Positions 1-6,929 of a stretch of DNA of 64,000 nucleotides are shown one piece after another (the stretch's first letter is position 1; each line of letters starts with the position of its first letter). The stretch is from Streptococcus anginosus. Its GTDB lineage: Bacteria; Bacillota; Bacilli; Lactobacillales; Streptococcaceae. Below the pieces are notes generated by a model that saw nothing but the letters and a program-made list of their open reading frames with translations, did no database searches and was not told where the DNA came from. Location of the stretch: assembly GCF_900636475.1 (NCBI RefSeq), contig NZ_LR134283.1:372001-436000 (forward strand). Direction: 5' to 3'. The position numbers and the translations under genes were made by a program.

Positions 1-1
1 A

Positions 2-466
2 GGCGAAACGAAGGACACAAATGCTGAAACAATGCAAATGCTTTACCAAGGGTACACAAACCCATATTTGGATAAGACCACTTTTGGATGGCAGATTGAT
101 CCAATCGGATTACGAAATTTTATGAATGATGTTTATTCGCGTTATAAGCTGCCTCTAATGATCGTAGAAAACGGTTGTGGTGTTGAAGATGAAATTTTAA
201 CTGATGATAAAAAAGTTCATGATGATTATCGTATTGATTACTTGAGAGAGCACATCAGAGAAGTTAAAGCAGCTAGGGATGATGATTTTGTGCCAATCTT
301 AGGATTCTTACCTTGGGGAGTTATAGATTTATACAGTGCAAGTGGGAATCGAAATAAACGCTATGGTTTTATCTATGTAGATTATGCTGATGGTCTTAAA
401 CGATATAAGAAAGATAGTTTTACTTGGTATCAGAAAGTGATTGAAAGCAACGGGGAGGTGCTATAA
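2..466 (+). CDS. 6-phospho-beta-glucosidase, GH1, C-terminal part
   Basis: The reading frame is open to the left edge, so this is the last ~155 residues of a longer gene. It looks like a glycoside hydrolase family 1 enzyme that splits phosphorylated beta-glucosides brought in by a PTS. The nucleophile motif is visible as IVENGCG, with Glu followed by Asn-Gly. Further on, SASGNRNKRYGF has the Ser/Lys/Tyr arrangement that binds the 6-phosphate in phospho-glycosidases, followed by the usual YVDYADG and a Trp-Tyr near the C-terminus. The stop codon overlaps the start of the next gene (TAATG), so the two are probably translationally coupled. The Cys after ENG is unusual, as Phe, Leu or Tyr is more common there. 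Family assignment is firm; the exact substrate is not visible. Confidence 0.85.
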   Translation, partial: GETKDTNAETMQMLYQGYTNPYLDKTTFGWQIDPIGLRNFMNDVYSRYKLPLMIVENGCGVEDEILTDDKKVHDDYRIDYLREHIREVKAARDDDFVPILGFLPWGVIDLYSASGNRNKRYGFIYVDYADGLKRYKKDSFTWYQKVIESNGEVL

Positions 467-729
467 TGCTTCAAATAGTTGAGAATATCTTGAAAGAGGG
501 TAGAGAATTGGAATATATTTCTATCGCTAAAAAATTTACAAGAGATTTAAGCCAGCTGGGTAGTGTAAATTTTTCTAAAGTTTATCGTAACGATGAGAAA
601 GTGTATATTGTAACAGATTGGAGTAATTACGACGCAGATGCTGAAATGGAATTATTTTTGAAATATAAAGCAGAAATGAAACCTTTATTTGTGTCTAATG
701 CTGCAATGCGGTTAATTGAAATAAAATGA
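466..729 (+). CDS. hypothetical protein, 87 aa, coupled to phospho-beta-glucosidase
   Basis: I do not recognise this protein. Its start codon overlaps the upstream stop (TAATG) and a strong ribosome binding site, GGGGAGGTG, lies 6 bases before it inside the upstream gene, so it is very likely translated. It is small, soluble in appearance and mixed alpha/beta, without a signal peptide or membrane segment. The middle has an aromatic, Asp-rich stretch (VTDWSNYDADAEME). A terminator follows directly, so it is the last gene of a beta-glucoside utilisation operon that begins outside the window. A role in that pathway is inference from position only. Confidence 0.7.
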   Translation: MLQIVENILKEGRELEYISIAKKFTRDLSQLGSVNFSKVYRNDEKVYIVTDWSNYDADAEMELFLKYKAEMKPLFVSNAAMRLIEIK

Positions 730-734
730 TTATT

Positions 735-762
735 AAAGCACTTGGTTTGTAAGTGCTTTTTC
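735..762 (+). terminator. Rho-independent terminator of beta-glucoside operon
   Basis: Inverted repeat AAAGCACTT / AAGTGCTTT with a 7-base loop, followed by a T-run, six bases after the stop codon of the 87-aa gene. Confidence 0.85.
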
Positions 763-801
763 TATTAACATTAAGAATAAGTAATTGAGAGGAGAGAACC
801 A

Positions 802-894
802 ATGAAAATTAAATGTATCGTGCTAGACAGAGTAAAAACCACTGATGCCAGAGGCTGTATGAAACGCAAAGAAAACTGTCATAAACTTTGGTAG
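802..894 (+). CDS. possible 30-aa small ORF
   Basis: An ATG preceded by GAGAGGAGAG at good spacing opens a 30-codon frame encoding a basic peptide with three cysteines (residues 5, 19, 26). It has no double-glycine leader and no membrane segment. It lies between two terminators (735-762 and 977-1008). It could be a genuine small gene, or the 5' remnant of a decayed larger gene, since the ~80 bases after its stop have no good frame. I see no family resemblance. Confidence 0.3.
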   Translation: MKIKCIVLDRVKTTDARGCMKRKENCHKLW

Positions 895-976
895 CTAGTT
901 TAAAAGCAGTCAATAAAGACAAATCTAATGATTTTTGTAGAAAGAGAATAGCAGTTGTTCTATATTAAAAGTGGAC

Positions 977-1008
977 GATTAGCTGACAAAGCTAATCATT
1001 TTTTCTTT
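977..1008 (+). terminator. Rho-independent terminator
   Basis: GATTAGC / GCTAATC stem with a 7-base loop and a T-rich tail (ATTTTTTCTTT). It insulates the HAD gene promoter just downstream from upstream transcription. Confidence 0.8.
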
Positions 1009-1014
1009 GCTTTG

Positions 1015-1023
1015 TGGTATAAT
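1015..1023 (+). promoter_or_regulatory. extended -10 promoter of HAD phosphatase gene
   Basis: TGGTATAAT, a TGn-extended -10 hexamer, lies about 70 bases upstream of the start codon and directly after the terminator. No strong -35 is seen, as is usual for streptococcal extended -10 promoters. Confidence 0.7.
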
Positions 1024-1090
1024 AAGATAAATTTAGAATCTGAGTAAAATCATAAAATCTAGCACCTCCCTAGAAAGGAAAACGACAAAA

Positions 1091-1780
1091 TTGCATTACA
1101 AATTTCTACTATTTGACCTTGACCACACCTTGTTAGATTTTGATTTGGCGGAGGATTTGGCTTTGACTGCTTTTCTAAAAGAGCAGGGTGTGGCTGATAT
1201 TCAGGCTTATAAAGACTACTATATTCCTATGAATAAAGCTCTTTGGCGGGACTTGGAACAGGAAAAACTGACCAAATCTGAGCTGATTAACACACGCTTT
1301 TCTCGTCTCTTTAACCACTTTGGTATGGATAAGGACGGTGCCGAGTTGGCTCTCCATTACCAGCAGCATATTGCCCAGCAGGGTCAGACCTATACTGGAG
1401 CTAGTGAGCTCTTGGATATTTTGACAGAGGCAGATTATGAACTTTACGCTGCTACCAATGGTATCGGTTTCATTCAGACTGGTCGACTGGCTCACTCGGA
1501 TATCTCCCCCTATTTTAATCAGATTTTCATCTCTGAGCAACTCCACACGCAAAAACCCGATGCTCTATTTTTTGAAAAAATAGCAGAGCTAATACCAAAT
1601 TTTGACAAAAATCGAACTCTAATGATTGGAGATTCTTTGACAGCAGACATAGCGGGCGGAAACAATGCAGGCATTGATACGGCTTGGTATAACCCTAAAA
1701 GTTTGAGTAATCATACGCAAGCGAAACCGACTTATAATTTTCAGTCCTATCAAGATTTGTTGGATTTGCTGATAAAATAA
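1091..1780 (+). CDS. YjjG-type HAD phosphatase (noncanonical pyrimidine nucleotidase family)
   Basis: A 229-aa haloacid dehalogenase hydrolase. Motif I is FDLDHTLLDF with catalytic Asp9 and Asp11. Motif IV appears as GDSLTADIAGGNNAG near residue 180. An alpha-helical cap lies between them. The family (YjjG/YfnB) dephosphorylates nucleoside monophosphates, including noncanonical pyrimidines, acting as a housecleaning phosphatase in the cytoplasm. The start is TTG: no ATG occurs before motif I, and AGAAAGGAAA sits ten bases upstream. It is a single-gene unit with its own promoter at 1015-1023 and a terminator at 1779-1818. The family call is solid; substrate preference is inferred. Confidence 0.88.
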   Translation: MHYKFLLFDLDHTLLDFDLAEDLALTAFLKEQGVADIQAYKDYYIPMNKALWRDLEQEKLTKSELINTRFSRLFNHFGMDKDGAELALHYQQHIAQQGQTYTGASELLDILTEADYELYAATNGIGFIQTGRLAHSDISPYFNQIFISEQLHTQKPDALFFEKIAELIPNFDKNRTLMIGDSLTADIAGGNNAGIDTAWYNPKSLSNHTQAKPTYNFQSYQDLLDLLIK

Positions 1781-1818
1781 TAAGACAGAGATCATACCAC
1801 CTCTGTCTTATTATTTTA
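1779..1818 (+). terminator. bidirectional terminator between HAD gene and efflux pseudogene
   Basis: Arms AATAAGACAGAG (1779-1790) and CTCTGTCTTATT (1801-1812) form a perfect 12-bp stem with T-rich flanks on both strands. It lies between two convergent units. Confidence 0.85.
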
Positions 1819-1822
1819 TAGT

Positions 1823-2277
1823 TTATTTTCGTGCTATCCAAGCCATTAGAGTAGAAGCTAGAATGGCTAGAAAATAATGACTACCATGGCTTTAGGAGTG
1901 CCATCTGAAAAAAGAGCGAGGAGCAAGGAAGAAAGGATCCCACTTTCGTATTGGAGAGAGCCAAGGAGAGCGGCTGCTGAACCTGTCATCGAATCCTCTG
2001 CGCTATTGAGAGCTGCGGCATTTGAACATGCTGCAACGATACCATTGGAACTAAAAATGAGAAGCATAGGAAAGACGACTGCCCAAAGACTACGAAAATT
2101 TCCAATATTAAACAGTAGTAGTAAAAGAGCAAAAGCAAGAGCACAGCTAGTGGCAATGCGCAAGAGATTTCGTAGAGAAAAACGATCAACTAACCGACGA
2201 TTAAGCATACTGATGATTGAAACCCCGATAATATTGATACCGAAGAAAAAAACGTAATATTCTGCTTTGTCGCCGTT
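1823..2277 (-). pseudogene. decayed Bcr/CflA-family drug efflux MFS transporter, C-terminal remnant
   Basis: On the minus strand a frame starting inside DKAEYYVFFFGINIIG and running through MLNRRLVDRFSLRNLLR resembles the second half of a 12-TM Bcr/CflA multidrug transporter: four hydrophobic segments and the MLNRRLVDRF loop that follows TM7 in this family. The frame stops at 1867, but the last helix (FLAILASTLMAWIARK, ending at 1823-1825) continues in another frame, so a frameshift lies near 1868-1876. Upstream of ~2277 the frame closes and no N-terminal half is present. The gene is therefore both 5'-truncated and frameshifted. No start codon with a convincing ribosome site remains. Confidence 0.75.
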
Positions 2278-2309
2278 TTCTTCTCTTCTCTCTTATTCAT
2301 GAACTTTTC

Positions 2310-2783
2310 CTATTTTTTAAAAACTTTTTCCATGATAGTTTCTTGTGGTTTAAAACCTTGATGTTCATAAAACCGTAAGGCACCAGCGTTATCATTCCAT
2401 ACATTAAGGGTTAAGTTGTAACAGCCCATTTCTTGGGCAAATTTTTCTGCAAAATGGCAAAGCTGCTCACCAATTTTTTGACCACGAGCACTTTCATCAA
2501 CGCAAAGGTCTTCAATGAAAAGTGTTTTGATAGGTGTCAATACGAGACTGTGTGGTTCTTTAATGATGCAAAAGAGGTGACCCAAGATTTTACCTTCTTC
2601 ATTTTCATAGACAAAGATTGGTGTATGTTCTTGAGACATCAGTGTTTTCAATTGTTCATCGTTGAATTTGCGACCACTCTCTTGGAAAATGTCTGGTCGG
2701 ACGTTGTGATGAACAAGCAAGACTTGCTCTAAGAGATTATTGAGTGCTGGAATATCGCTTGGGACTGCTTTTCTAATAGGCAT
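2310..2783 (-). CDS. GNAT family N-acetyltransferase
   Basis: A 157-aa single-domain acetyltransferase. The acetyl-CoA pyrophosphate-binding loop is seen as ARGQKIGEQLC around residue 100, preceded by the beta4 strand FIEDLCVDES and followed by NVWNDNAGALRFYEHQGF, the typical motif B and C-terminal aromatic turn of the fold. The substrate is not predictable from sequence. It has its own promoter (2825-2853), and the ribosome site before the start is weak. Immediately downstream is the efflux pseudogene, so it is probably monocistronic. Confidence 0.85.
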   Translation of the reverse strand: MPIRKAVPSDIPALNNLLEQVLLVHHNVRPDIFQESGRKFNDEQLKTLMSQEHTPIFVYENEEGKILGHLFCIIKEPHSLVLTPIKTLFIEDLCVDESARGQKIGEQLCHFAEKFAQEMGCYNLTLNVWNDNAGALRFYEHQGFKPQETIMEKVFKK

Positions 2784-2824
2784 GGTGAGCTACTTTTGTG
2801 ACTGTCAGTTATTTTTTATAAAAT

Positions 2825-2853
2825 ATAATAGGACTGTTGGTCATTTTTGTCAA
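2825..2853 (-). promoter_or_regulatory. sigma-A promoter of GNAT gene
   Basis: On the minus strand TTGACA (2848-2853) and TATTAT (2825-2830) are separated by exactly 17 bases, about 40 bases upstream of the start codon. Confidence 0.8.
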
Positions 2854-2885
2854 GAAGAAAATGAAAAAATCTTTTTGAGCAATGT

Positions 2886-2912
2886 AAAAAGAACCCACAA
2901 CACGTGAGTTCT
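2886..2912 (-). terminator. terminator of bioY
   Basis: On the minus strand AGAACTCAC / GTGGGTTCT (9 bp, one G-T pair) with a 5-base loop is followed by TTTTTA, 24 bases after the bioY stop. Confidence 0.8.
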
Positions 2913-2936
2913 AATAATGGGAGTGAGACAACTTTA

Positions 2937-3473
2937 TCAATTTTTAAAGTAGGGATGATCTTTTAAGCTTTTAAAAATAGGTCTACTGATAAAGCTAATT
3001 GCAATCAGTTTTATGAGATCTGCTAAAATGAAGGGGATGACTCCGACTGTAATAGCTTTATCAAGTTGAAAACCTGCTAGAAACATTAAACCAAGTACAC
3101 CACCGACAAAAACCAAAGCATCTCCGAGTAGATTTGATACGAATATCGTTAAAAAGCTGCTATTTTTGGAAGTTAGACTAGCTGTTACTAGGGCGTAGAA
3201 CAAATAAAACCAGAGATAACCTGCATTTGGACCGACAAGTGCTTGAAATCCACCGTTTCCTCCTGCAAAGACAGGAAGACCAATAGCGCCTAAGAGAAGA
3301 TAAAGAGCGACTGCTAATAGAGCTTCTTTTCGATGAAAAATAGTAGCCACTAGGCCAATTGCCATATTTTGCAAAGCAAAAGGCACTGGACCGATAGGAA
3401 TGGTAATTTGAGCAAAAACGGCTATCAAAGCTGCGCCAATTGCTGGTAAAACGAGTGTAAATGATTTTTTCAT
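2937..3473 (-). CDS. bioY: biotin ECF transporter S component BioY
   Basis: A 178-aa, highly hydrophobic protein with about six membrane segments. The N-terminal region ALIAVFAQITIPIGPVPFALQN and the glycine-rich LLGAIGLPVFAGGNGGF..LVGPNAGYLWF segment are characteristic of BioY, the biotin-binding subunit that docks on the ECF AAT module. The start is placed at the ATG before KKSFTL because AAGGGTT precedes it; an upstream in-frame TTG would lie inside the promoter. The gene stands alone with promoter and terminator, and a BirA-like operator covers its transcription start. No biotin synthesis genes are nearby, so the cell probably depends on uptake. Confidence 0.93.
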   Translation of the reverse strand: MKKSFTLVLPAIGAALIAVFAQITIPIGPVPFALQNMAIGLVATIFHRKEALLAVALYLLLGAIGLPVFAGGNGGFQALVGPNAGYLWFYLFYALVTASLTSKNSSFLTIFVSNLLGDALVFVGGVLGLMFLAGFQLDKAITVGVIPFILADLIKLIAISFISRPIFKSLKDHPYFKN

Positions 3474-3475
3474 AA

Positions 3476-3507
3476 TTGTAACCCTTTGTTTTATAATATG
3501 GTAACTA
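3476..3507 (-). promoter_or_regulatory. BirA-like biotin operator upstream of bioY
   Basis: Inverted half-sites TTGTAACC (3476-3483) and GGTAACTA (3500-3507) are separated by 16 bases, matching the architecture of Gram-positive BirA operators (near-TTGTTAACC, 15-16 bases, mirrored half-site). One half abuts the -10 hexamer and the other lies just before the start codon, so binding of biotinyl-AMP-loaded BirA would block transcription start. Assignment is by pattern and by the identity of the regulated gene. Confidence 0.7.
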
Positions 3508-3534
3508 TTATAAAACAAATAAGAAAAATGTCAA
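3507..3534 (-). promoter_or_regulatory. sigma-A promoter of bioY
   Basis: On the minus strand TTGACA (3529-3534) and TATAAT (3507-3512) are both perfect hexamers separated by 16 bases. Confidence 0.85.
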
Positions 3535-3543
3535 GGGTTAAAT

Positions 3544-3578
3544 AAAAAGGCGAAAGCATAGCCTGAATTCACCTTTTT
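3544..3578 (-). terminator. terminator of 42-aa membrane peptide gene
   Basis: AAAAAGG..GAA / TTC..CCTTTTT stem of 11 pairs; the single mismatch on the plus strand becomes a G-U pair in the minus-strand RNA. It sits just after the 42-aa gene and ends in a T-run. Confidence 0.7.
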
Positions 3579-3588
3579 ATCAAAATAT

Positions 3589-3717
3589 TTACTTTTTCCG
3601 CGATATTGCTTTCCTTTTATTTTTACTGCGAAGGAATAATATCAAAAATGCAATTAGTCCAAAGACATTTAAAAAGATAAGTAAGACAGTTGTCAGAATT
3701 GTTTTGGTCTTTTGCAT
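3589..3717 (-). CDS. small single-pass membrane protein, 42 aa
   Basis: Not recognised as a named family. The frame has a near-perfect ribosome site (GAGGAGGTGC, four bases before ATG), an upstream promoter (3751-3778) and a terminator behind it, so it is a complete transcription unit. The product starts MQKTKT, continues with about 23 hydrophobic residues (ILTTVLLIFLNVFGLIAFLI), then a strongly basic tail (RSKNKRKAISRKK). The positive tail predicts an N-out, C-in orientation. It resembles the many small streptococcal membrane peptides of unknown role. Confidence 0.7.
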   Translation of the reverse strand: MQKTKTILTTVLLIFLNVFGLIAFLILFLRSKNKRKAISRKK

Positions 3718-3750
3718 AAAAGCACCTCCTCGTAAAATCACTTTAATATT

Positions 3751-3778
3751 ATCATAACAAAATGTACCTCTTTATCAA
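3751..3778 (-). promoter_or_regulatory. promoter of 42-aa membrane peptide gene
   Basis: On the minus strand TTGATA (3773-3778) and TATGAT (3751-3756) with a 16-base spacer, placed 34 bases before the start codon. Confidence 0.6.
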
Positions 3779-3800
3779 CTAAAAAATCACAGGAAAAAGG

Positions 3801-4035
3801 AGAGACTGGGCAAAAATTGTCCCAGTTTCTATTAGATTTAGTAATAAATGAATAACGTAGCTTCAACAATTCAGTGAATTGTTAAAGGCGGGAAATCAGC
3901 CTTGCACAGCAAGCCACTATGATTGGGCTCTTCATTCACTGTTCAAGCTCGGAAGAGCACCTAATCACCCTTGCGGGGGTTGGACTACGAACTAAAAATC
4001 GAAAACTTTTAGTTCTGTCCCACTCCCTAGCAGAT
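3801..4035 (-). repeat. structured intergenic element, copy 1 (GAGTGGGACAG type)
   Basis: The ~445-base gap between the 42-aa gene and gor holds no coding frame. Read on the minus strand it starts GGGAGTGGGACAG, followed by a hairpin (AACTAAAA / TTTTAGTT, 3990-4014), GTAGTCCAACCCCCGCA, further hairpins (including AACAATTC / GAATTGTT, 3865-3883) and a final ACTGGG / CCCAGT hairpin (3805-3826). A second copy with the same order lies at about 33967-34272. I recall similar intergenic units from other streptococci but know no agreed name. Confidence 0.6.
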
Positions 4036-4085
4036 AATATGAAAGAATAAGTTATGGAATGAGAAGAAGTTATCGTGTAAACTAA

Positions 4086-4120
4086 AATAGTCAGAGACGT
4101 TGGCAGCCATTCTGACTATT
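4086..4120 (-). terminator. terminator of gor
   Basis: Perfect 10-bp stem AATAGTCAGA / TCTGACTATT, 45 bases beyond the gor stop, with a T-rich tail (TTTTAGTTTA) on the minus strand. Confidence 0.75.
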
Positions 4121-4164
4121 GAGATAAAGTTGGAAAAATTCGGGGAGTAAGACATTTATGATGC

Positions 4165-5514
4165 TCAACGCATGGTGACAAACTCTTCTGAACCGGTTGG
4201 GTGAATGGCGACAGTCGCATCAAAATCTGTTTTGGTAGCTCCCATTTTAATAGCAACAGCAAAACCTTGAATCATCTCATCAACACCGTAGCCAATAGCG
4301 TGGAGACCAATGACTTTCTCATCTGGTCCCGTTGTAATGAGCTTGAACTTGGCTTGTTGTCGGTGTTGGGTGACAGCTGAATACATGGAAGCAAAGTTAG
4401 AAGTGTAAATATGGATATTTTCTGCTCCGTATTGTTGAATCGCCTGTTCTTCGGTCAAGCCAACTGTTCCAATCGCTGGGTGAGAGAAGACAACAGTTGG
4501 AATGTTAGAATAATCCATTTTAGCTTCAGTTTTTCCATTAAATAAGCGTTCGGCTAAGGTACGACCTGCTTTGATAGCAACAGGGGTTAATTCTTTTTCG
4601 CCTGTAACATCTCCTAGAGCATAAATACCCGATGTTGCTGTATTTTGAAATTCGTCAACTGCTATAAAGCCACGAGAATTTAGGGTAACACCAGCCGCCT
4701 CTAAATTCAACCCTTTGGTGTTTGCAATGCGCCCAGTTGCCCAGATGACGTGTTGAGCGGTGTGGCTCGTTCCGTCCTCGAAGGTAATACGAATCGCTCC
4801 GTTTTCAAGTTTTTCAAGCCTTTCTGGTATTTTGTGCGTATGTAGAGTAGGACCTGATTTCTTCATTTCTTCCACAAGACCATCGATGATATAAGAATCA
4901 AAATTGCGGAGAGGACGATCTCGACGAACGAAAAGGTCTGTTTTTACACCCAGAGCATGAAGAAATCCAGCTAGTTCAACTGCGATATAGCCGGCACCAA
5001 GAATGGCAACGGATTGAGGGAGTTTTTCCCATGCAAAAACATCGTCAGAGGTTTCACCGAATTCTGCTCCGGATACTGCTGGAATATGAGGGTGAGCACC
5101 AGTTGCGATGACAATATGCTTGGCTTGGATAAGCTCGCCGTTGACTTCAACTGTATGGCGGTCTATGAATTTGGCGCGACCTTCAATCAACTCAACGCCA
5201 TTTCGATTGAAACTATTATTGTAAGAATTGCGGGCACGATCAATATAGGCTTCGCGATTCTTCCGAAGCGTCTTAAAGTCAAACTGCTGATTATCCGAAG
5301 TAAAACCATAGTCTGGTCCATAATCGCGAATGGCTTCGGCAATCTGGGCGCCATACCACATGATTTTTTTAGGAACACAGCCGACGTTGACACAGGTGCC
5401 CCCTAATTTCTTTTCTTCAATAACGGCAGCTTTTGCACCGTGTTCTCCAGCACGGTTCATGGTTGCAATTCCTCCACTACCGCCACCAATGGCAATGATA
5501 TCAAATGTTCTCAT
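4165..5514 (-). CDS. gor: glutathione-disulfide reductase
   Basis: A 449-aa pyridine-nucleotide disulfide oxidoreductase that reduces glutathione disulfide with NADPH in the cytoplasm. The FAD-binding GGGSGG motif is at residues 10-15 and the redox-active pair is Cys41/Cys46 in [14 protein letters not shown] second dinucleotide fold ([13 protein letters not shown]) near residue 170 is followed by arginines in FVRRDRPLR, typical of NADPH rather than NADH preference. The C-terminal HPTGSEEF carries catalytic His438, contributed to the partner subunit of the dimer. No glutathione synthesis gene is in the window, so imported or elsewhere-made glutathione is presumed. Monocistronic, with a terminator downstream. 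Confidence 0.94.
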   Translation of the reverse strand: MRTFDIIAIGGGSGGIATMNRAGEHGAKAAVIEEKKLGGTCVNVGCVPKKIMWYGAQIAEAIRDYGPDYGFTSDNQQFDFKTLRKNREAYIDRARNSYNNSFNRNGVELIEGRAKFIDRHTVEVNGELIQAKHIVIATGAHPHIPAVSGAEFGETSDDVFAWEKLPQSVAILGAGYIAVELAGFLHALGVKTDLFVRRDRPLRNFDSYIIDGLVEEMKKSGPTLHTHKIPERLEKLENGAIRITFEDGTSHTAQHVIWATGRIANTKGLNLEAAGVTLNSRGFIAVDEFQNTATSGIYALGDVTGEKELTPVAIKAGRTLAERLFNGKTEAKMDYSNIPTVVFSHPAIGTVGLTEEQAIQQYGAENIHIYTSNFASMYSAVTQHRQQAKFKLITTGPDEKVIGLHAIGYGVDEMIQGFAVAIKMGATKTDFDATVAIHPTGSEEFVTMR

Positions 5515-5728
5515 ACGAGTCTCCTTTTTATCTGTAGTATGAAATTATTGTAACGTTTTTAGAAAATGATTGCAAAAATCTGCTACAAAAATTAATGAAA
5601 GACTTGATTATTCAACTGTATTATTGTATTATATATTTAACACAATATAAAATAACTAGAAAGAAGGTAGATGAATGTTAAAAGAGTAAAGGATTTCTTA
5701 TAGACGTTATCTTATTTTTAATCGTATG

Positions 5729-5737
5729 TGTTATAAT
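5729..5737 (+). promoter_or_regulatory. extended -10 promoter of MacAB-like exporter operon
   Basis: TGTTATAAT 38 bases upstream of the adaptor gene, in the ~260-base gap after gor. A strong GGAGGAG ribosome site (5761-5767) precedes the ATG. Confidence 0.7.
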
Positions 5738-5774
5738 ATAAAAAATAGACCGTTTTCATCAGGAGGAGAAAGAG

Positions 5775-6929
5775 ATGAAAAAATTGAAAAAGTGGCAGTT
5801 GTACAGCTTGATTGGTGTAACTGTGGTTGTCGTTTTAGGAGCGATAGGTACGATGTTATTGTTTAATGGTAATAGTACTGCTGATAAAGATAAAGAAGAA
5901 ACGATTCAAGTGCAGAAAGCAAAAGAAGGGTCAGTTGCTTCATCTGTTTTGCTGTCAGGAAATGTTGCAGCTAATAATGAGCAATATGTCTACTATGACG
6001 GGACAAAGGGCGATTTGGATAATGTTCTTGTAAATGTTGGAGATCAAATTACAGCCGGACAAGCTTTAGTTCAATACAAGAGTGTTGAAGCACAAGCTAC
6101 ATATGATGCTGCTGTTCGTGCTTTAAACAAGATTGAACGCCAAATTTATGATTTGAAAACGTATGGAACAACTGTTGATGTGACGGGTGATGAAGCGGCA
6201 GATAATAAAACAACTGCGTCTGCACAACGTTCGGTGGATTCTCAATTAAAGGATTTGCAGGACAATCGCGCAGATGCTGTGGACAATATCAATAAAGCAC
6301 AGGCATTACTAGATGCAACGACTGTCACCAGTACAAATAATGGAACTGTAGTAGAAGTCAATCGAGATGTTTCTAAGTCTACGACAGGTACTAATCAAAC
6401 ACTCGTTCATATTGTCAATAACGGAAACCTCCAAGTGAAGGGAGAGCTATCAGAGTATAATCTGGCAAATCTTTCAGTCGGACAAGAAGTGACGATTACG
6501 TCCAAGGTCTATCCAGATAAGAAATGGACTGGGAAAATCAGCTATATCTCAAATTATCCAAAAGACAGTCAAAATACAGCAGCAGCTGGTGCAGGTACTG
6601 CAAATTCAGGAGCAAAATACCCCTATACAGTAGATATTACAAGCGAAATTGGTGATTTGAAGCAAGGATTTTCCGTCAATGTTGAAGTAAAAAACAATAC
6701 AAGAGGGATTCTAGTGCCGGTCAGCAGCGTTGTTTCTGAAAACAATAAAAACTATGTTTGGACACTAGAAAAAGGAACTGCAAAAAAAGTGCAAGTGACA
6801 CTAGGAAATGCAGATGCTAAAAATCAAGAAATCTCATCTGGTTTGACAAAAGATAGTAAAGTTATCACCAATCCAACAGATAGCTTGAAAGACGGTCAAG
6901 AGGTGAAATCGTATGAAGAAACTCATTGA
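5775..6929 (+). CDS. MacA/YknX-like efflux adaptor (membrane fusion protein)
   Basis: A 384-aa adaptor subunit. Residues ~8-30 form one membrane anchor, followed by the extracellular part: a lipoyl/barrel-sandwich half (ILVNVGDQITAGQALVQYKS), a helical hairpin rich in Ala/Asp/Gln (~105-185), the second lipoyl half (TVTSTNNGTVVEVN) and a beta-barrel domain with VKGELSEYNLANLSVGQEV. This is the order seen in HlyD/MacA/YknX proteins. It overlaps the ATPase gene by 17 bases. Related streptococcal systems export antimicrobial peptides or drugs; the substrate here is not visible. Confidence 0.88.
   Translation: MKKLKKWQLYSLIGVTVVVVLGAIGTMLLFNGNSTADKDKEETIQVQKAKEGSVASSVLLSGNVAANNEQYVYYDGTKGDLDNVLVNVGDQITAGQALVQYKSVEAQATYDAAVRALNKIERQIYDLKTYGTTVDVTGDEAADNKTTASAQRSVDSQLKDLQDNRADAVDNINKAQALLDATTVTSTNNGTVVEVNRDVSKSTTGTNQTLVHIVNNGNLQVKGELSEYNLANLSVGQEVTITSKVYPDKKWTGKISYISNYPKDSQNTAAAGAGTANSGAKYPYTVDITSEIGDLKQGFSVNVEVKNNTRGILVPVSSVVSENNKNYVWTLEKGTAKKVQVTLGNADAKNQEISSGLTKDSKVITNPTDSLKDGQEVKSYEETH

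Noticed and set aside
1877..2257. Plus-strand open frame of 126 codons
   Set aside because: It is antisense to the MFS remnant, lacks a ribosome site and encodes an Arg-rich product without domain features.
3474..3530. Riboswitch in the bioY leader
   Set aside because: The leader between the -10 and the start is only about 33 bases, too short for a riboswitch; the dyad fits a protein operator.
3801..4035. Known pneumococcal BOX or RUP repeat
   Set aside because: The sequences do not show the BOX modules or RUP ends as I know them; the GAGTGGGACAG start defines another type.
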